DNA of 64,000 nucleotides. It comes from Muscardinus avellanarius. Taxonomy: Eukaryota > Chordata > Mammalia > Rodentia > Gliridae. Of the stretch, positions 49,301 to 58,740 are shown piece by piece. A model generated the notes under the pieces. That model was not told the origin of the DNA, ran no database searches, and saw only the letters and a list, made by a program, of their open reading frames with translations. How positions within the stretch are numbered: position 1 is the stretch's first letter; the number at the start of each line of letters is the position of its first letter. The stretch covers positions 14,083,659 to 14,147,658 of the forward strand of contig OY726576.1 in assembly GCA_963383645.1 (NCBI GenBank). The letters run 5' to 3'. A program made the translations under genes and the position numbers.

Positions 49301-50141
49301 CCAGGTGCAGGGCAGCTGTGCCCTGTCGGTGGGACGGCCTCCAGAGATGAGGGCAGAGCCCCGGAGGACGTGTGCTGCCGCCTGGATTATGGTGTTGCAG
49401 TTGAGGTGGGGGGCAAGCTGGCTCGGGGAGGGGGAGAGCAGCTCCCTCGAGCAAGGCGGAGGGAATGGAGGCCCTGTGGGAGTGGGGAGGGGCTGCAGAC
49501 AGACCTCGCCTGCGCTCAGGACCCCTCTACCCAGCCCTCCTCGCGTCTCTTGTGGGGTGAGCTCCTGCCTTGGTGGGGAAGCGCCTGGGGAGGGCGTGGA
49601 GCAGGAGCACCGGTCCTGCCGCCCTCCTGCAGCAGACACAGATTTGGTCAGAGGCGGTAGAGAGGAGGGACACTGAGATTGGGTCAATGGCGGTAGAGAG
49701 GAGGGACACTGAGATTGGGTCAATGGCGGTAGAGAGGAGGGACACTGAGATTGGGTCAATGGCGGTAGAGAGGAGGGACACTGAGATTGGGTCAATCAAT
49801 GGCGGTAGAGAGGAGGGAGGCCCGCCACCACCGGCCGCCCCACCTCCTTCCAGATCACCGTGGTGGGCGCGGGAGGGCGGGCCAGACTGCTGCAGCCTCC
49901 TCTCATTCTAGTGTGTTCTTCTGACCTACCAGAGCAGCCTGGGAGCACGCCAGGCCCCCAGTGCGCCTCTTGCCAAAGAGCATTTTCTTCCTACGTCACG
50001 AAGGAGCCTGTGTACCAGCTGCCCTGCAGCCACCTCCTGTGCCGCCCCTGCCTGGGGGAGAAGCAGTGCCCCCTGCCCATGACGTGCCCGGCCTGCCAGC
50101 AGCCCTTCGCCAGCCAGGACGTGCTGCGTGTCCACTTGTGA
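41839..50141 (+). CDS. UBOX5: U-box domain-containing protein 5 (E3 ubiquitin ligase), 4 coding exons
   Basis: Nuclear E3 ligase, also known as UIP5 or RNF37, that works with UbcH7-class E2 enzymes (family knowledge). Coding exons are 41839-41892, 44113-45265, 46733-46891 and 49933-50141, all with AG/GT borders and matching phases, giving 524 aa against 541 in human. Order: N-terminal MVINLCLPQFRPR; a conserved beta-rich region with PPVYVTVSFPFNVEICRI (about 45-65); HRGFKARPPF; the U-box at about 254-332; a Ser/Lys-rich linker with a basic TAKKMK; and a C-terminal RING (C466 to C510). Exon 41831 starts eight bases before the ATG (aagATGG, good context). The 159-nt third exon is a multiple of three, so skipping it keeps the frame, as in the shorter human isoform. 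The linker is shorter than in human. FASTKD5 lies in intron 1. Confidence 0.95.
42060..42170. repeat. SINE remnants in UBOX5 intron 2
   Basis: A reversed fragment at about 41960-42065 abuts a plus-strand fragment ending cagtaccactaaataaata near 42165, forming an inverted pair. Confidence 0.55.
42267..42826. repeat. 13-copy 43-bp minisatellite in UBOX5 intron 2
   Basis: Thirteen units with a constant GAGCACAGTC core and a 43-bp period. Most carry GAGGTGAGCTGGG or GAGGTGAGCTAGG. In the right half, units alternate between two variants (ggtgagggag...gggcctgg and ggtgatggag...aggccagg), giving an 86-bp higher-order repeat. It lies 375 bp after the donor of the first UBOX5 coding exon. 42830-43250 shows nothing else. 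Confidence 0.95.
43255..43720 (-). repeat. (TG)n tract and two reversed SINEs
   Basis: About 22 TG units (43256-43299), then reversed copies at 43300-43470 and 43515-43717. 43721-44112 is unique intron up to the U-box exon. Confidence 0.85.
44113..45265 (+). CDS. UBOX5: UBOX5 large coding exon with the U-box
   Basis: The acceptor aaatctag|ATTTCG and donor CCACAG|GTGAGC bound 1153 nt (phase 0 in, phase 1 out). The U-box begins VPEEFLDPITLEIM near 44821 and runs to LLQHS near 45055. It includes DQSTLERCN and DPFTGVAFTPHSQPLPHPSL, with no metal ligands needed, as in other U-boxes. Reading through the donor would give an early stop at 45330. Confidence 0.95.
45542..45985. repeat. 26-bp duplication and a reversed SINE in UBOX5 intron 3
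   Basis: Two copies of a 26-bp unit containing tcttatggctcaccggcaca lie at about 45545-45597. A reversed B1-dID copy with a long T tail occupies about 45750-45985. 45986-46732 is unique intron with no other feature. Confidence 0.8.
47000..47710 (-). repeat. Reversed SINEs in UBOX5 intron 4
   Basis: An ID-like unit (about 47005-47065) and reversed copies at 47085-47275, 47380-47570 and 47580-47705. The 47380-47570 copy is flanked by TTGCAGAACTTTT on both sides, a clear target-site duplication inside an older repeat. Confidence 0.85.
47711..48960. other. UBOX5 intron interval, nothing recognised
   Basis: About 1.25 kb of GC-rich unique sequence. ORFs up to 189 codons on both strands show no homology that I recognise. 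Confidence 0.4.
48965..49165 (+). repeat. Degraded B1-dID SINE
   Basis: Head 'gggtgcatgcctgtaatcct' and ID-like tail 'gggtatagctcagaggtaga'. 49166-49650 is unique. Confidence 0.7.
49652..49820. repeat. 36-bp tandem repeat before the last UBOX5 exon
   Basis: About 4.5 copies of a 36-bp unit (GGCGGTAGAGAGGAGGGACA plus 16 bp). Because 36 is a multiple of three, repeats appear as repeated peptides in ORFs on both strands. It ends about 110 bp before the final acceptor. Confidence 0.95.
49933..50141 (+). CDS. UBOX5: UBOX5 last coding exon with C3HC4 RING
   Basis: The acceptor cttctgacctaccag is followed by codons for QCASC, LPCSHLLCRPC and MTCPAC. All eight ligands are present: C466, C469, C487, H489, C492, C495, C507 and C510. 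The protein ends QDVLRVHL. Other AGs with pyrimidine tracts lie upstream (near 49854 and 49912), but homology and phase select 49932. Confidence 0.93.
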
Positions 50142-50820
50142 GTGACCAGCCTCATGGAACTGCCTCCCCTGACCCCACCACTCAGGCGCAGAGCCGCCCG
50201 TCCTCCTCGCCTCATCCAGTCCTCGCCACGTCCGTCCTCCTCCTCCTCGCCACGTCCATCCTCCTCCTCCTCGCCACGTCCGTCCTCCTCGCCGCGTCCG
50301 TCGTCTTCCTCGCTGTGTCCATCCTCCTCCTTGCCTCGCGGCCTAGCAGAGACCAGGCGGGAGCACCACACTCCTGCAGGCAGGACAACTAAGCTGGGCG
50401 GCTGGGGTGTGTCCCTCACTTCCTGCGGCTCCCCTGCCAGAGCCAGCCCAGCATCAGGAGCGCCTGCGGGCCCACGCTGTCCTGTCCACGCGCCCCTAGC
50501 CATGCGCCGTAGCTCAGAATGGCAAGGCTGACCCGGTGGAGCCGGGCGTGTGACTGGGCCCCTGCCCTGACTGCAGACGCCCAGAGCCTTAGGGTGGTGG
50601 CTGGCGTCCTGTGTGCGTCCTGCCGTCCCCTGCCTCCCGCCACACAAGCGGGGCTGCCCCAGGGTGGCCGAGCAGGACCAAGCTGGAGCTTCAGCACTGT
50701 CCATTCGTGCGGGCACAGAACTGCGCTCCCGAGGGGAAGGCACCTTTCCTGCCTGTGGCCCATTCTGTTTGTAGGCCATATTTGATTTTTCCATTAAACA
50801 TTGAGTATTCCTCCCACGCT
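50142..50820 (+). other. UBOX5: UBOX5 3'UTR and poly(A) signal
   Basis: GC-rich 3'UTR with an irregular repeat of TCCTCCTCGCCACGTCCG-like units (about 50200-50330). The common variant signal ATTAAA is at 50793-50798, so cleavage is probably near 50815-50825. 50820-51270 shows nothing recognisable. Confidence 0.6.
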
Positions 50821-51274
50821 GTTCACATCAAGTAGATTCTAGACACTGGAAGGATGTTGATGACCGAACCCCGCGCGTCCCCACTCCCTCCTGGTGCGGC
50901 AGCGTGGGCAGTGTCGTCCTCACCCCTCCCCTGGCCGCCCGGGCCCAGAGCCAGAGCTAGAGGCACCAGCTGGTTAGGCCCTGTGTGTTCTGGGTCATCC
51001 TTCCCTCACTGCCCCTGCCCCTGCCCCACCTGGCTGGTGAGGCTCCTGCACGCACTCCCTGACCTCCCCCTCCTGTCCCCAGCACCTCTGAGCTAAGAGC
51101 CGAGAGCACTCGGCAGGGCTGGGGTGGGTTTCTACCCTCAACCGGTCGAGGTCAGAAACAGCCTGCCTCAGGGCTCTGCTTACCACGTGCAGGGTCAGCA
51201 GAGTGCCCGGCGAGGGCAGCGCGGCCTCCTGGAGCCGCTGCCTGAGCCCCCTGCTCATCTGCACTGCTTTCTGG

Positions 51275-51276
51275 TT

Positions 51277-51311
<35 letters not shown>

Positions 51312-52500
51312 TTTTAGTATTGGAGGTGGAACCCAGAGGCATTCTACCTCCGAGCTACACCCCCTGCCCAGTTTTTTATTCTTTATTTTTGAAACGGTCT
51401 CACTGAATTGCAAAGAGCCTAAGTAGCTGAGGCTGTCCACGAACCTCCTCCTGTCTCAATCTCCCAAATGCTGGGATTACAAGCGTGTGCCACCATGCAC
51501 AGCTGGTTTGTTTTATTAACTGGGATTTGGACTCAGGAGCTCTGTCACTGAGCTATACCCCAGCACTGCTACTATCTATTATTGTTATTATTTTGATGCT
51601 GGGGCATTCTACCTCTGAGCTACACCCCTTACCTTATGGGGTTGTTTTTTTTTTTTTTTTTTTTTGCAGGTCTGGGGATGAAACCCAGGGGTATTCAACC
51701 TCCAAGCTACACCCCCTGCCCAATTTTTTATTCTTTATTTTTGAAACAGCGTCTCACTGAGTTGCAAGGAGCCTCACTAAGTAGCTGAGGCTGCCCACAA
51801 ACCGCCGATTCTCCTGTCTCAGAGCCTCCTGACAACCTTATGTTTTTATTTTGAAACAGGATCTCACCAAATTGTTGAAGCTAGTGTTGAACCTGCAGTC
51901 CTTCTGTCTCAGCCTCCCAAGGACTGGGATTACAAGTGTGCACCACCGCCTTTCCTATTTTTATTTGGGATAAGGTCTTACTAAATTGCCCAGGCTAAAG
52001 CCGGGCGTGGTGGTGCACACTTGTAATCCCAGTCCTTGGGAGGCTGAGACAGGAGGATTGTGCAAGTTTGAAACCAGCCTCAGCTACTAGCGAGGCTCTC
52101 AGCAACTTAGTGAGACCCTGCTTCCAAATAAAATAGAAAACAGGTCTGGGAGTGTAGCCTGGATGTAGAGAGCCCCTGGGTTCCATCCCTGTACCACAAT
52201 CAATCAGTCAATCAATACCTCCCAGCCTAGCCTCAGACTTGTCCTCCTGCTTGAGCGTTGCTGGGTTACAGGTGGGCACCACCACACCCAGCAGTGATCT
52301 GCATTCCTTTTTTTTTTTTTTTTTCCAGTACTGGGGATGGAACCCAGGGGCATTTTACTCTAAGCTACACCCCAGCCTTATTTTTAAACGGCCTTACTAA
52401 GTTGTGGAGGGCCTCTCTAAATTGCAGGGACTGGCCTCAAACCTGCAATCCTCCTGTCTCAGCCTCAGCACTGGGATCACAGTCGGCCACCCCACCTTGC
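51275..52500. repeat. SINE block after UBOX5
   Basis: (TTTA)n at 51278-51315 leads into a reversed copy (to 51505). Further reversed units are at about 51510-51640, 51665-51830, 51840-51950 and 52330-52500. A plus copy lies at 51992-52195. Confidence 0.8.
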
Positions 52501-52544
52501 ATTTACAATGGGCTACTGCTCCCAGGCGGCTGTAGGGAAAACCG

Positions 52545-52678
52545 GCATGGAGGCCGCCTTCACATCCTGGGAGACCAGGCATGGAGGCCGCCTTCACATC
52601 CTGGGAGACCAGGCATGGAGGCCGCCTTCACATCCTGGGAGACCAGGCATGGAGGCCGCCTTCACATCCTGGGGGAGG
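52545..52678. repeat. Four-copy 34-bp tandem repeat
   Basis: Four nearly identical units starting GCATGGAGGCCGCCTTCACA. The last diverges after 'tcctggg'. Repeated peptides in all frames derive from it. Confidence 0.95.
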
Positions 52679-53246
52679 ATGTTTTTCTCTTAAAGACCCC
52701 CGGAAGGGAAGCGCTCTTCTTACCACCCTTGCTAGACACGCTGAGCACATTGGACTCCATTTCTCTCCACTAGAAAATGGAAATAAAACTCTTGCTGCCG
52801 CTGGCCCAGAGGGTTTATTTCTCACCAGAGCCAGGGCCTCTGCATAGAGCGGCTTTCAATAAACCTGCAGGGTTCAATGCCACAGGCGGAGAGGGCCAGG
52901 ACCCCAGCCCGGCTGCCCGCTGCCCGCCCGCGGGCCCCGTGCCTCGCCATCCCCGGGGCTGCGGGGCTTTGTCTTCGCCTTCCACTGTCATTCACCCCCT
53001 GGAGACTCCAGACACACAAGTCCCCTGGCGGCACGCAGCCCCAGGGCCCCCTGATGGCCGGGGAGCGGCAGCTCGGTGGGGCCAGGCGATTCGGCTCCTC
53101 CAGCCTCCAAGTCTGCATCCCCGAGGCGCAGAGGTGCAGCCTGGCCCACCGCCCTGGGGGCCGAGCCTCCAGATGCTGGCCACTCCTGGCCATGCCAGCT
53201 GCGGGCCCAGGGCCGAGTCCTGGGGAGCCGAAGGGAGGCCTCGCGG

Positions 53247-53747
53247 CTAGTCCTGGAGATAGAAGTAGAAGAACCAGATAACCAGGAAGAAGACCAGCAG
53301 CTGCTCGGTGCTCACGGAGAGTCCACGCTCCTGGCTGCTGGGCGGCTGGGGCCGGCAGCCCCTGGCTCTGGGGGCTGAGCAGGTGCCCCGGGCCCACCTG
53401 TCCTGCTTCCTGCCGCGAGCCTCCAGCTTGAGGTCACTCTGCCGCCGCCGGGTGCCTTCCCATTCCCCAGGAAACGGGGCCTCTGACGCCACAGTGGCTG
53501 TTAAGTAGGTCTGCAGACAAAGAGACCTACAGCGCCCACCAGGCGAGGCGCACAGCAGCCCCCCGGGCGGCATTGTGACGCAGCCTGGCTGCCATTGTGA
53601 GGGCCACTGGGGGGGCACCCCGCCCCCGCCCCCTGGCATTCTAGGAGCAGGGCCGGGCCAGCTGATGGCCACCCTCCCAGCCTGTCCAGACCACCCGCAC
53701 ACACAGCACCTTCCCTCCGGTACCGGGGGAGACGCGAGGGGCTGCAC
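53247..53747 (-). CDS. Unrecognised minus-strand ORF with hydrophobic C-terminal tail
   Basis: A 166-codon open frame, or the last exon of a spliced gene, ends in SVSTEQ followed by LLVFFLVIWFFYFYL and QD-stop, a typical single-span tail anchor. Codons in the hydrophobic segment are strongly C/G-ending. An AATAAA on the minus strand (TTTATT at 52814-52819) lies 430 nt past the stop, suiting a 3'UTR. The upstream part is Pro/Gly/Arg-rich and may not be coding. A possible minus-strand acceptor (cccagcag) lies just before the QERG codons. I do not recognise the protein; no function is proposed. Confidence 0.3.
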   Translation of the reverse strand: MQPLASPPVPEGRCCVCGWSGQAGRVAISWPGPAPRMPGGGGGVPPQWPSQWQPGCVTMPPGGLLCASPGGRCRSLCLQTYLTATVASEAPFPGEWEGTRRRQSDLKLEARGRKQDRWARGTCSAPRARGCRPQPPSSQERGLSVSTEQLLVFFLVIWFFYFYLQD

Positions 53748-53889
53748 TGTCCAGAATAGCAGCCTCTTGCCACGCGTGGGTATCTAAATTAATTACAAGA
53801 AGACTTAAGACTCAGTTCCGAGTCCCACCAGCCACATATCAAGTGGCCCATAGTCACGTGGCTGGTGGCTACTGTACTGGACGTGCAGA

Positions 53890-53986
53890 TAGAGACCATA
53901 ATAGTTTGGTGTTGTGTGTGTGTGTGTGTGTGTGGTACTGGGGACTGAACCCAGGGGCAGTCTACCTCTGAGCTACACTGTAGTCC

Positions 53987-54021
<35 letters not shown>

Positions 54022-54352
54022 GTGGTACTGGGGTTCCTGGAAGCCCTTCTACCTCCGGGCTACACTCCCAGACCTGTTTTATACTTTTTATTTGGAAACA
54101 GGGTCTCTTAAAGCCAGCGCGGCTGGCTTCGAACCTGCGTGATCCTCCTGTCTCCTCCTCCCAAGCACGGGGATTACAAGCGTGCGCCACCACGCCCGGC
54201 CTAGTCCGATTTTTTATTCTTTATTTTGAAACAGGGTCTCACTAAGTTGTGGAGGCCTCACTAGGTAGCTGAGGCTGGCTGCGAACCTGTGATCCTCCTG
54301 TCTCAGCCTCCCAAGTACTGGGATTACAAGCGTGCACCACCACGCCCGGCTC
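53890..54352 (-). repeat. (TG)n and nested reversed SINEs
   Basis: A reversed ID-like start (53914-53990) is interrupted by a complete reversed dimer (54020-54200), after which the first element resumes (ctagtccgattttttattc) to 54352. TAGTCCGATTTTTT repeats on both sides mark the insertion. Confidence 0.85.
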
Positions 54353-55355
54353 TGTTAACATTACTCCATGGTCATTTGCCCTGGGCATTTGGCACTATTA
54401 TTACTGTAAAGCCCACTTGGGAGAGCAGCCAGATGGCCCGTAGGGGCCTCTGCAGTGGGTTCAGACCCACCCTGCAGGCCTAAAGGCACAGCAGCAGGCC
54501 AGGATCCCAGCCTCATGACCAGCTTTTGTCAACTCACCATTATATCTCCGAGCACAAAAATAAAAGCCGCTTCCCAAACAAAGGCACGGCCGAGTTAGCA
54601 TCATGTGGATGAATCTAGCTGAAACGTGAATGGAAAAGTACCCACCCGAATGCACTCCTGAGGAGGGCGCAGACCCGCCCGGCGGTGGGCACCAGCGTCC
54701 TGCTGACGCAGCCCAGGCATGCGGGGCTACAGGTGACCCAGGACAAAAGGGAAACTGGGTGCTAGGAAGTGTCAGTGTTCAAAGAGTGACCTGGGGTCCT
54801 GGTGGAGAGGACGCAAGGGACAGACAGTCAGTGGCAGTGCCCGTGGGCTGGGGCCTCTCAGCCGGTGGAGAGGGGAGCTGGGGCAGGGCGGGAGGACATC
54901 AGGCTGGGGACATGGAGGCCGGGCAGCCTCCCCTCCCAGACCCCTCCCTGGTTCTCGGTACCCCCTTGGGCCCAGGGCCCAGACAGCAGCTCTGACTCAG
55001 CTAATGAGATGCAACCCCATGGCTCATCCATTAGGGAGTCTGTAATTAGCCTGTCTCAGAAACCGGGAGCCTCCAGAGAGAGCCCCTTTCACCTGCCTTC
55101 CTCCCTCCGCCCCACAGGATGAGCTCAGGCTGGGGCGCCCTGGCTCCTGGGACTGAGGCGGGGCAGGGGAGTGTGCGCAACAGGGCTGAATGAGATGCTG
55201 GGACACGCGCTTGTGCAAGCGATAGCCTCAAGCCGTGACCTTCTGTGATGAGACGAAGGAAATGATAAATGGCTTGACACCTCATTTTCCTCTGCCGAGG
55301 AACCAGGGGGCAGCTGGGGTCCCGCTGCGTGCGACCCCAAGGTATGAGCCCCCGT
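54353..55355. other. Unique intergenic interval
   Basis: No gene recognised. It includes the transcription-factor site cluster at 54990-55050 listed separately and a second stretch (about 55220-55290) with TGACCTTC and AAATGATAAATGG. Confidence 0.4.
54990..55050. promoter_or_regulatory. Candidate enhancer: AP-1/MAF and homeodomain motif cluster
   Basis: Within 60 bp: TGACTCAGC (54993-55001, AP-1 or half MARE), CTAATGAG (55001-55008), CATTAG (55029-55034) and TAATTA (55043-55048). Dense TAAT cores next to an AP-1/MAF site in unique DNA resemble a homeodomain enhancer. In human this intergenic side leads to AVP and OXT, so a neuroendocrine enhancer is one possible reading. All of this is motif inference. 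Confidence 0.3.
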
Positions 55356-55359
55356 TTTT

Positions 55360-55565
55360 TTCAGTACTGGGGATTGAACCCAGAGGTACTCTACCTCCCA
55401 GCTATACCTCCAGCCCTATTTTTATTTTTATTCTTTATTTTGAAATAGGGTCTCACTAGGTTGCGGAGGGCCTCACTAAGTAGCTGAGGTGGGCTGCAAA
55501 CCTGCAATCCTCCTGTCTCAGCCTCCCAAGTACGGGGATGACAAGTGTGCGCCCCACGCCCGTTG
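55360..55565 (-). repeat. B1-dID SINE, minus strand
   Basis: Reversed ID-like half (gtactggggattgaacccag) followed by the reversed B1 half ending gcgccccacgcccg. Confidence 0.85.
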
Positions 55566-55624
55566 CTGCCCATTTTTAAGTCTCTTCTCAGCTGTCCCCT
55601 CGCCTTATCCAGCAGCCCGGCCCT

Positions 55625-56545
55625 GCTGAAACAGGGGTTTCTTCTGAGCCCCCCAAGATGAAACGGGATTTCCTAAGAAACCTGGTGTTTCATCAAAGAT
55701 GAAACGGAGTTTCTTGAGAAGAAACTCGGCGTTTCCTTACAGGGTTCTTGTCTACGGTGAGCGAAGAATGACACCTGCAGACCTCAGGAAGGGGAGTAAA
55801 AGGTTTATTGGAAGCAGCAGGGAATGGGGAAGGGTGGCTGAACACCCCAAAGGGGCTGGAACTCTGGGGTCCAGCAGCTGCCTTCAGAACAATACTTGAG
55901 AGTAGCCCAAGCCGAATGCCTTCAGTTGCAGGCTGCTTTCTTCCAGAGTCCACACGATCTGCCAGAAGGGAATAGGGAAAGTGGCCGAACACCTCTCGGG
56001 CTGTCGGGTCTCTGGTGTCCAGTAGCTGCCTTAGGTCGCCCGAGCCACGTGCCGTCAGTTGCAAACTACTTTCTCCCAGGGTCCACGTGATCTGTCAGAA
56101 AAGAGGTGCAGGTCACCCCTAGGGGCCCTGGTCAGCCTTGATGTCCAGCAGAGGCCTTCGGGTCACTACCTGAGAGCTGCCCGAGCCACGTGCCCTTGAT
56201 TGCACTCTGCCTTCTCTCAGGGCTAACACGACCTGCGCGAGAGAGAAAAGCTCCCCAAAGGGGAGGGGGTCCCGAGCGGGAAAACCCCCATTTGGTGGCC
56301 GGCTAGGGCCTTGCCAGATGTCTGCGTGTCCTCTTTGGGTTGTGGTGAGTTTGGGATCCCAGGAATTCTGGGAAGCAGCTCTCAGAATTTGCATAGGGTA
56401 TTTGCAAGTCCTTTGAAGAATCTCCTCTCAGTAAAGTGTCAGACTTGCTCCTGGGTTTTTGATTAGTAAACTGATGGCTTTGTGAAGCTTTGGCCCTTCT
56501 TATCTCTGAACCTTGGCCCCTCGCCCCTCAGAAAAGTAAGGGTTT
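55625..56545 (-). mobile_element. Antisense LTR-like element with internal triplication
   Basis: No internal retroviral genes flank it. Read on the minus strand, it has three diverged units of roughly 100 bp (plus-strand positions about 56135-56240, 56000-56100 and 55870-55975), then AATAAA (TTTATT at 55804-55809), then about 180 bp of U5-like sequence with a 41-bp duplication (55655-55738). CACGTG E-boxes at 56046, 56084 and 56187 lie in the repeated units. The layout fits a solo LTR with a repeated U3 enhancer. No TATA box was found and the ends are uncertain. Confidence 0.45.
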
Positions 56546-56699
56546 TTTTTTTTTTTTTTTTTCCTACCGAGGCCTTTTCCCTATCTGCCTATTTCCTTTC
56601 TATCTCCTCACTGCTCCCACACACCTTGGGAAATCTGTCCCAAACCTCAGTCTTCTTATCTTCTGACTTCAGCTGCTGTGATTCTTTTTATTTATTTTT

Positions 56700-57052
56700 G
56701 GGTTTTTTTTGGTTGTTGTTGTTTGTTTTGGTGGCACTGGGGTTCCTGGAAACCCTTCTACCTCCGGGCTACACTCCCAGACCTACTTTATATTTTTATT
56801 TAGAAACAGGGTCTCTTAAACCAGAAAGGCTGGCTTCGAACCTGCGCGATCCTCCTGGCTCCGCCTCCCAAGCGAGGGGATTACAAATGTGCGCCACCAC
56901 GCCTGGCACTAGTCTTTTTATTTTTTGAAACAGGGTCTCACTGAGTTGCAGAGGGCCTCACTAAGTAGCTGAGGCTGTCCGTGAACCACAATCCTCCTGT
57001 CTCAGTCTCCCGAATGCTGGGATCACCAGCGTGCCCACCGCCCCCGGCTAGG
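56700..57052 (-). repeat. Two reversed SINEs
   Basis: A dimer at about 56730-56910 and a B1-half copy at about 56912-57052. Confidence 0.85.
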
Positions 57053-57179
57053 GCTGCTGTTTATTACCTTCCATCCTTGGGCAAATGACTCTGTCCCTCT
57101 CTCCCTCTCCCTCTCCCCTCACACACACACACCTGCCCCCCAGTTCCTGCCTGCAAATGCAGATTAAAATATTTTCTCC

Positions 57180-58330
57180 TGCCGGGCGTGGTGGCGCACG
57201 CTTGTAATCCCCGCGCTTGGGAGGCAGAGACAGGAGGATCGCGCAGGTTCAAAGCCAGCCCGCGCGCTGGTTTAGGAGACCCTGTTTCCAAATAAAAATG
57301 TAAAAATAGGTCTGGGAGTGCAGCCCGGAGGTAGAAGGGCTTCCAGGAACCCCAGTACCACCAAAAAAATAAAATAAAATAAAATAAAATAAAATATTTT
57401 CTCCTCCGGGGTTTTATGCCAGCAGGAAAAGCTCGAGGACAGGGCTGGGGCGGCTTGAACAGGCTGCGTGTCGGGTCCTACAGTCCGCGCATCCCCACCC
57501 GCACTGCCGCGCCTGCCCCAGCCCTCGCCAGGTTGTCTTTCCTCGGGTCCGCAGTGGGAGGACTTGGGCGGGAGGGCAGCGCCAAGGGATTCCTTGCGCC
57601 CTGATTTGCTCCTGCCCTGACAGTCCCCGAGGCCCAAGAAATTAGTTTCTCATCTTTTTGTGTGTGTGTGTGGGGGGGTCTGAGGATAGAACCCAGGGGC
57701 ATTCAACCTCCGAGCTACACCCCCTGCCCTCTTTTTTATTCTTTATTTTGAAACTGGGCCTCACTAAGTAGCTGAGGCCATCAGTGAACAGCGATCCTCC
57801 CCGGGTCTCGGCCTCCGGAATGCTGGGATTATAAAGGTGCGCCACCATGCCCGGCTCTTCATGGGTATTAAAGAACATTCTGAGCCAGGCTTGCCTAGTG
57901 GTCCTAGGCCTTGGTAGCCTGAGACCGGAGGATCACAGGTTCAAGGCCAGACGCAACAACTTAGCAAAGTCCCAGCAACTTAGTGAGGCTCTGTTTCAAA
58001 ATAAAAAACAAGCCCTGTGTGGTGGCGCACGCTTGTAATCCCAATACTTGGGAGGCTGAGACAGGAAGATCGCAGTTGGCAACTACCTAGTGAGGCCTTC
58101 CACAATTTAGTGTAACCCTGTTTCAAAATAAATAATTTTAAGCCGGGTGTGGTGGCGCACGCTTGTAATCCCCGCGCTTGGGAGGCAGAGACAGGAGGAT
58201 CGCGCAGGTTTGAAGCCAGCCGCGCGCGCTGGCTTAGGAGACCCTGTTTCCAAATAAAAATGTAAAAATAGGTCTGGGAGTGTAGCCCGGAGGTAGAAGG
58301 GCTTCCAGGAACCCCAGTACCACCAAAAAA

Positions 58331-58372
<42 letters not shown>

Positions 58373-58441
58373 TAAAAAATAGGGCTGGGGGTGTAGCTTG
58401 GAGGTAGAATGCCCCTGGGTTCCATCCCTGGTACTGCAAAA

Positions 58442-58492
<51 letters not shown>

Positions 58493-58691
58493 AAAAAACA
58501 AAAACCTCTTGACGCCGGGCATGGTGGCACACGCTTGTAATCCCCACGCTTGGGAAGTGGAGACAGGAGGATCACGCAGATTTGAAGCCAGCCTCAGCTG
58601 GCTTAAGAGACCCTGTTTCCAAATAAAAATATAAAGTAGGTCTGGGAGTGTAGCCCAGAGGTAGAAGGGTTTCCATCCCCAGTACCACCAA

Positions 58692-58738
<47 letters not shown>

Positions 58739-58740
58739 AA
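57180..58740. repeat. SINE block with (AATA)n and (AAT)n arrays
   Basis: Plus copies at about 57182-57365, 57880-58015, 58016-58135, 58141-58325, 58378-58440 (ID-like) and 58515-58690. A reversed copy lies at 57665-57857. Tails have grown into (AATA)n at 58328-58370 and 58440-58492 and (AAT)n at 58695-58733. 57400-57655 is unique. Ile/Leu/Tyr-repeat ORFs are antisense tail readings. Confidence 0.85.

Noticed and set aside
57980..58575. ORFs with repeated LFIYLFIYLFIY resembling a membrane protein
   Set aside because: Antisense translation of (AATA)n SINE tails.
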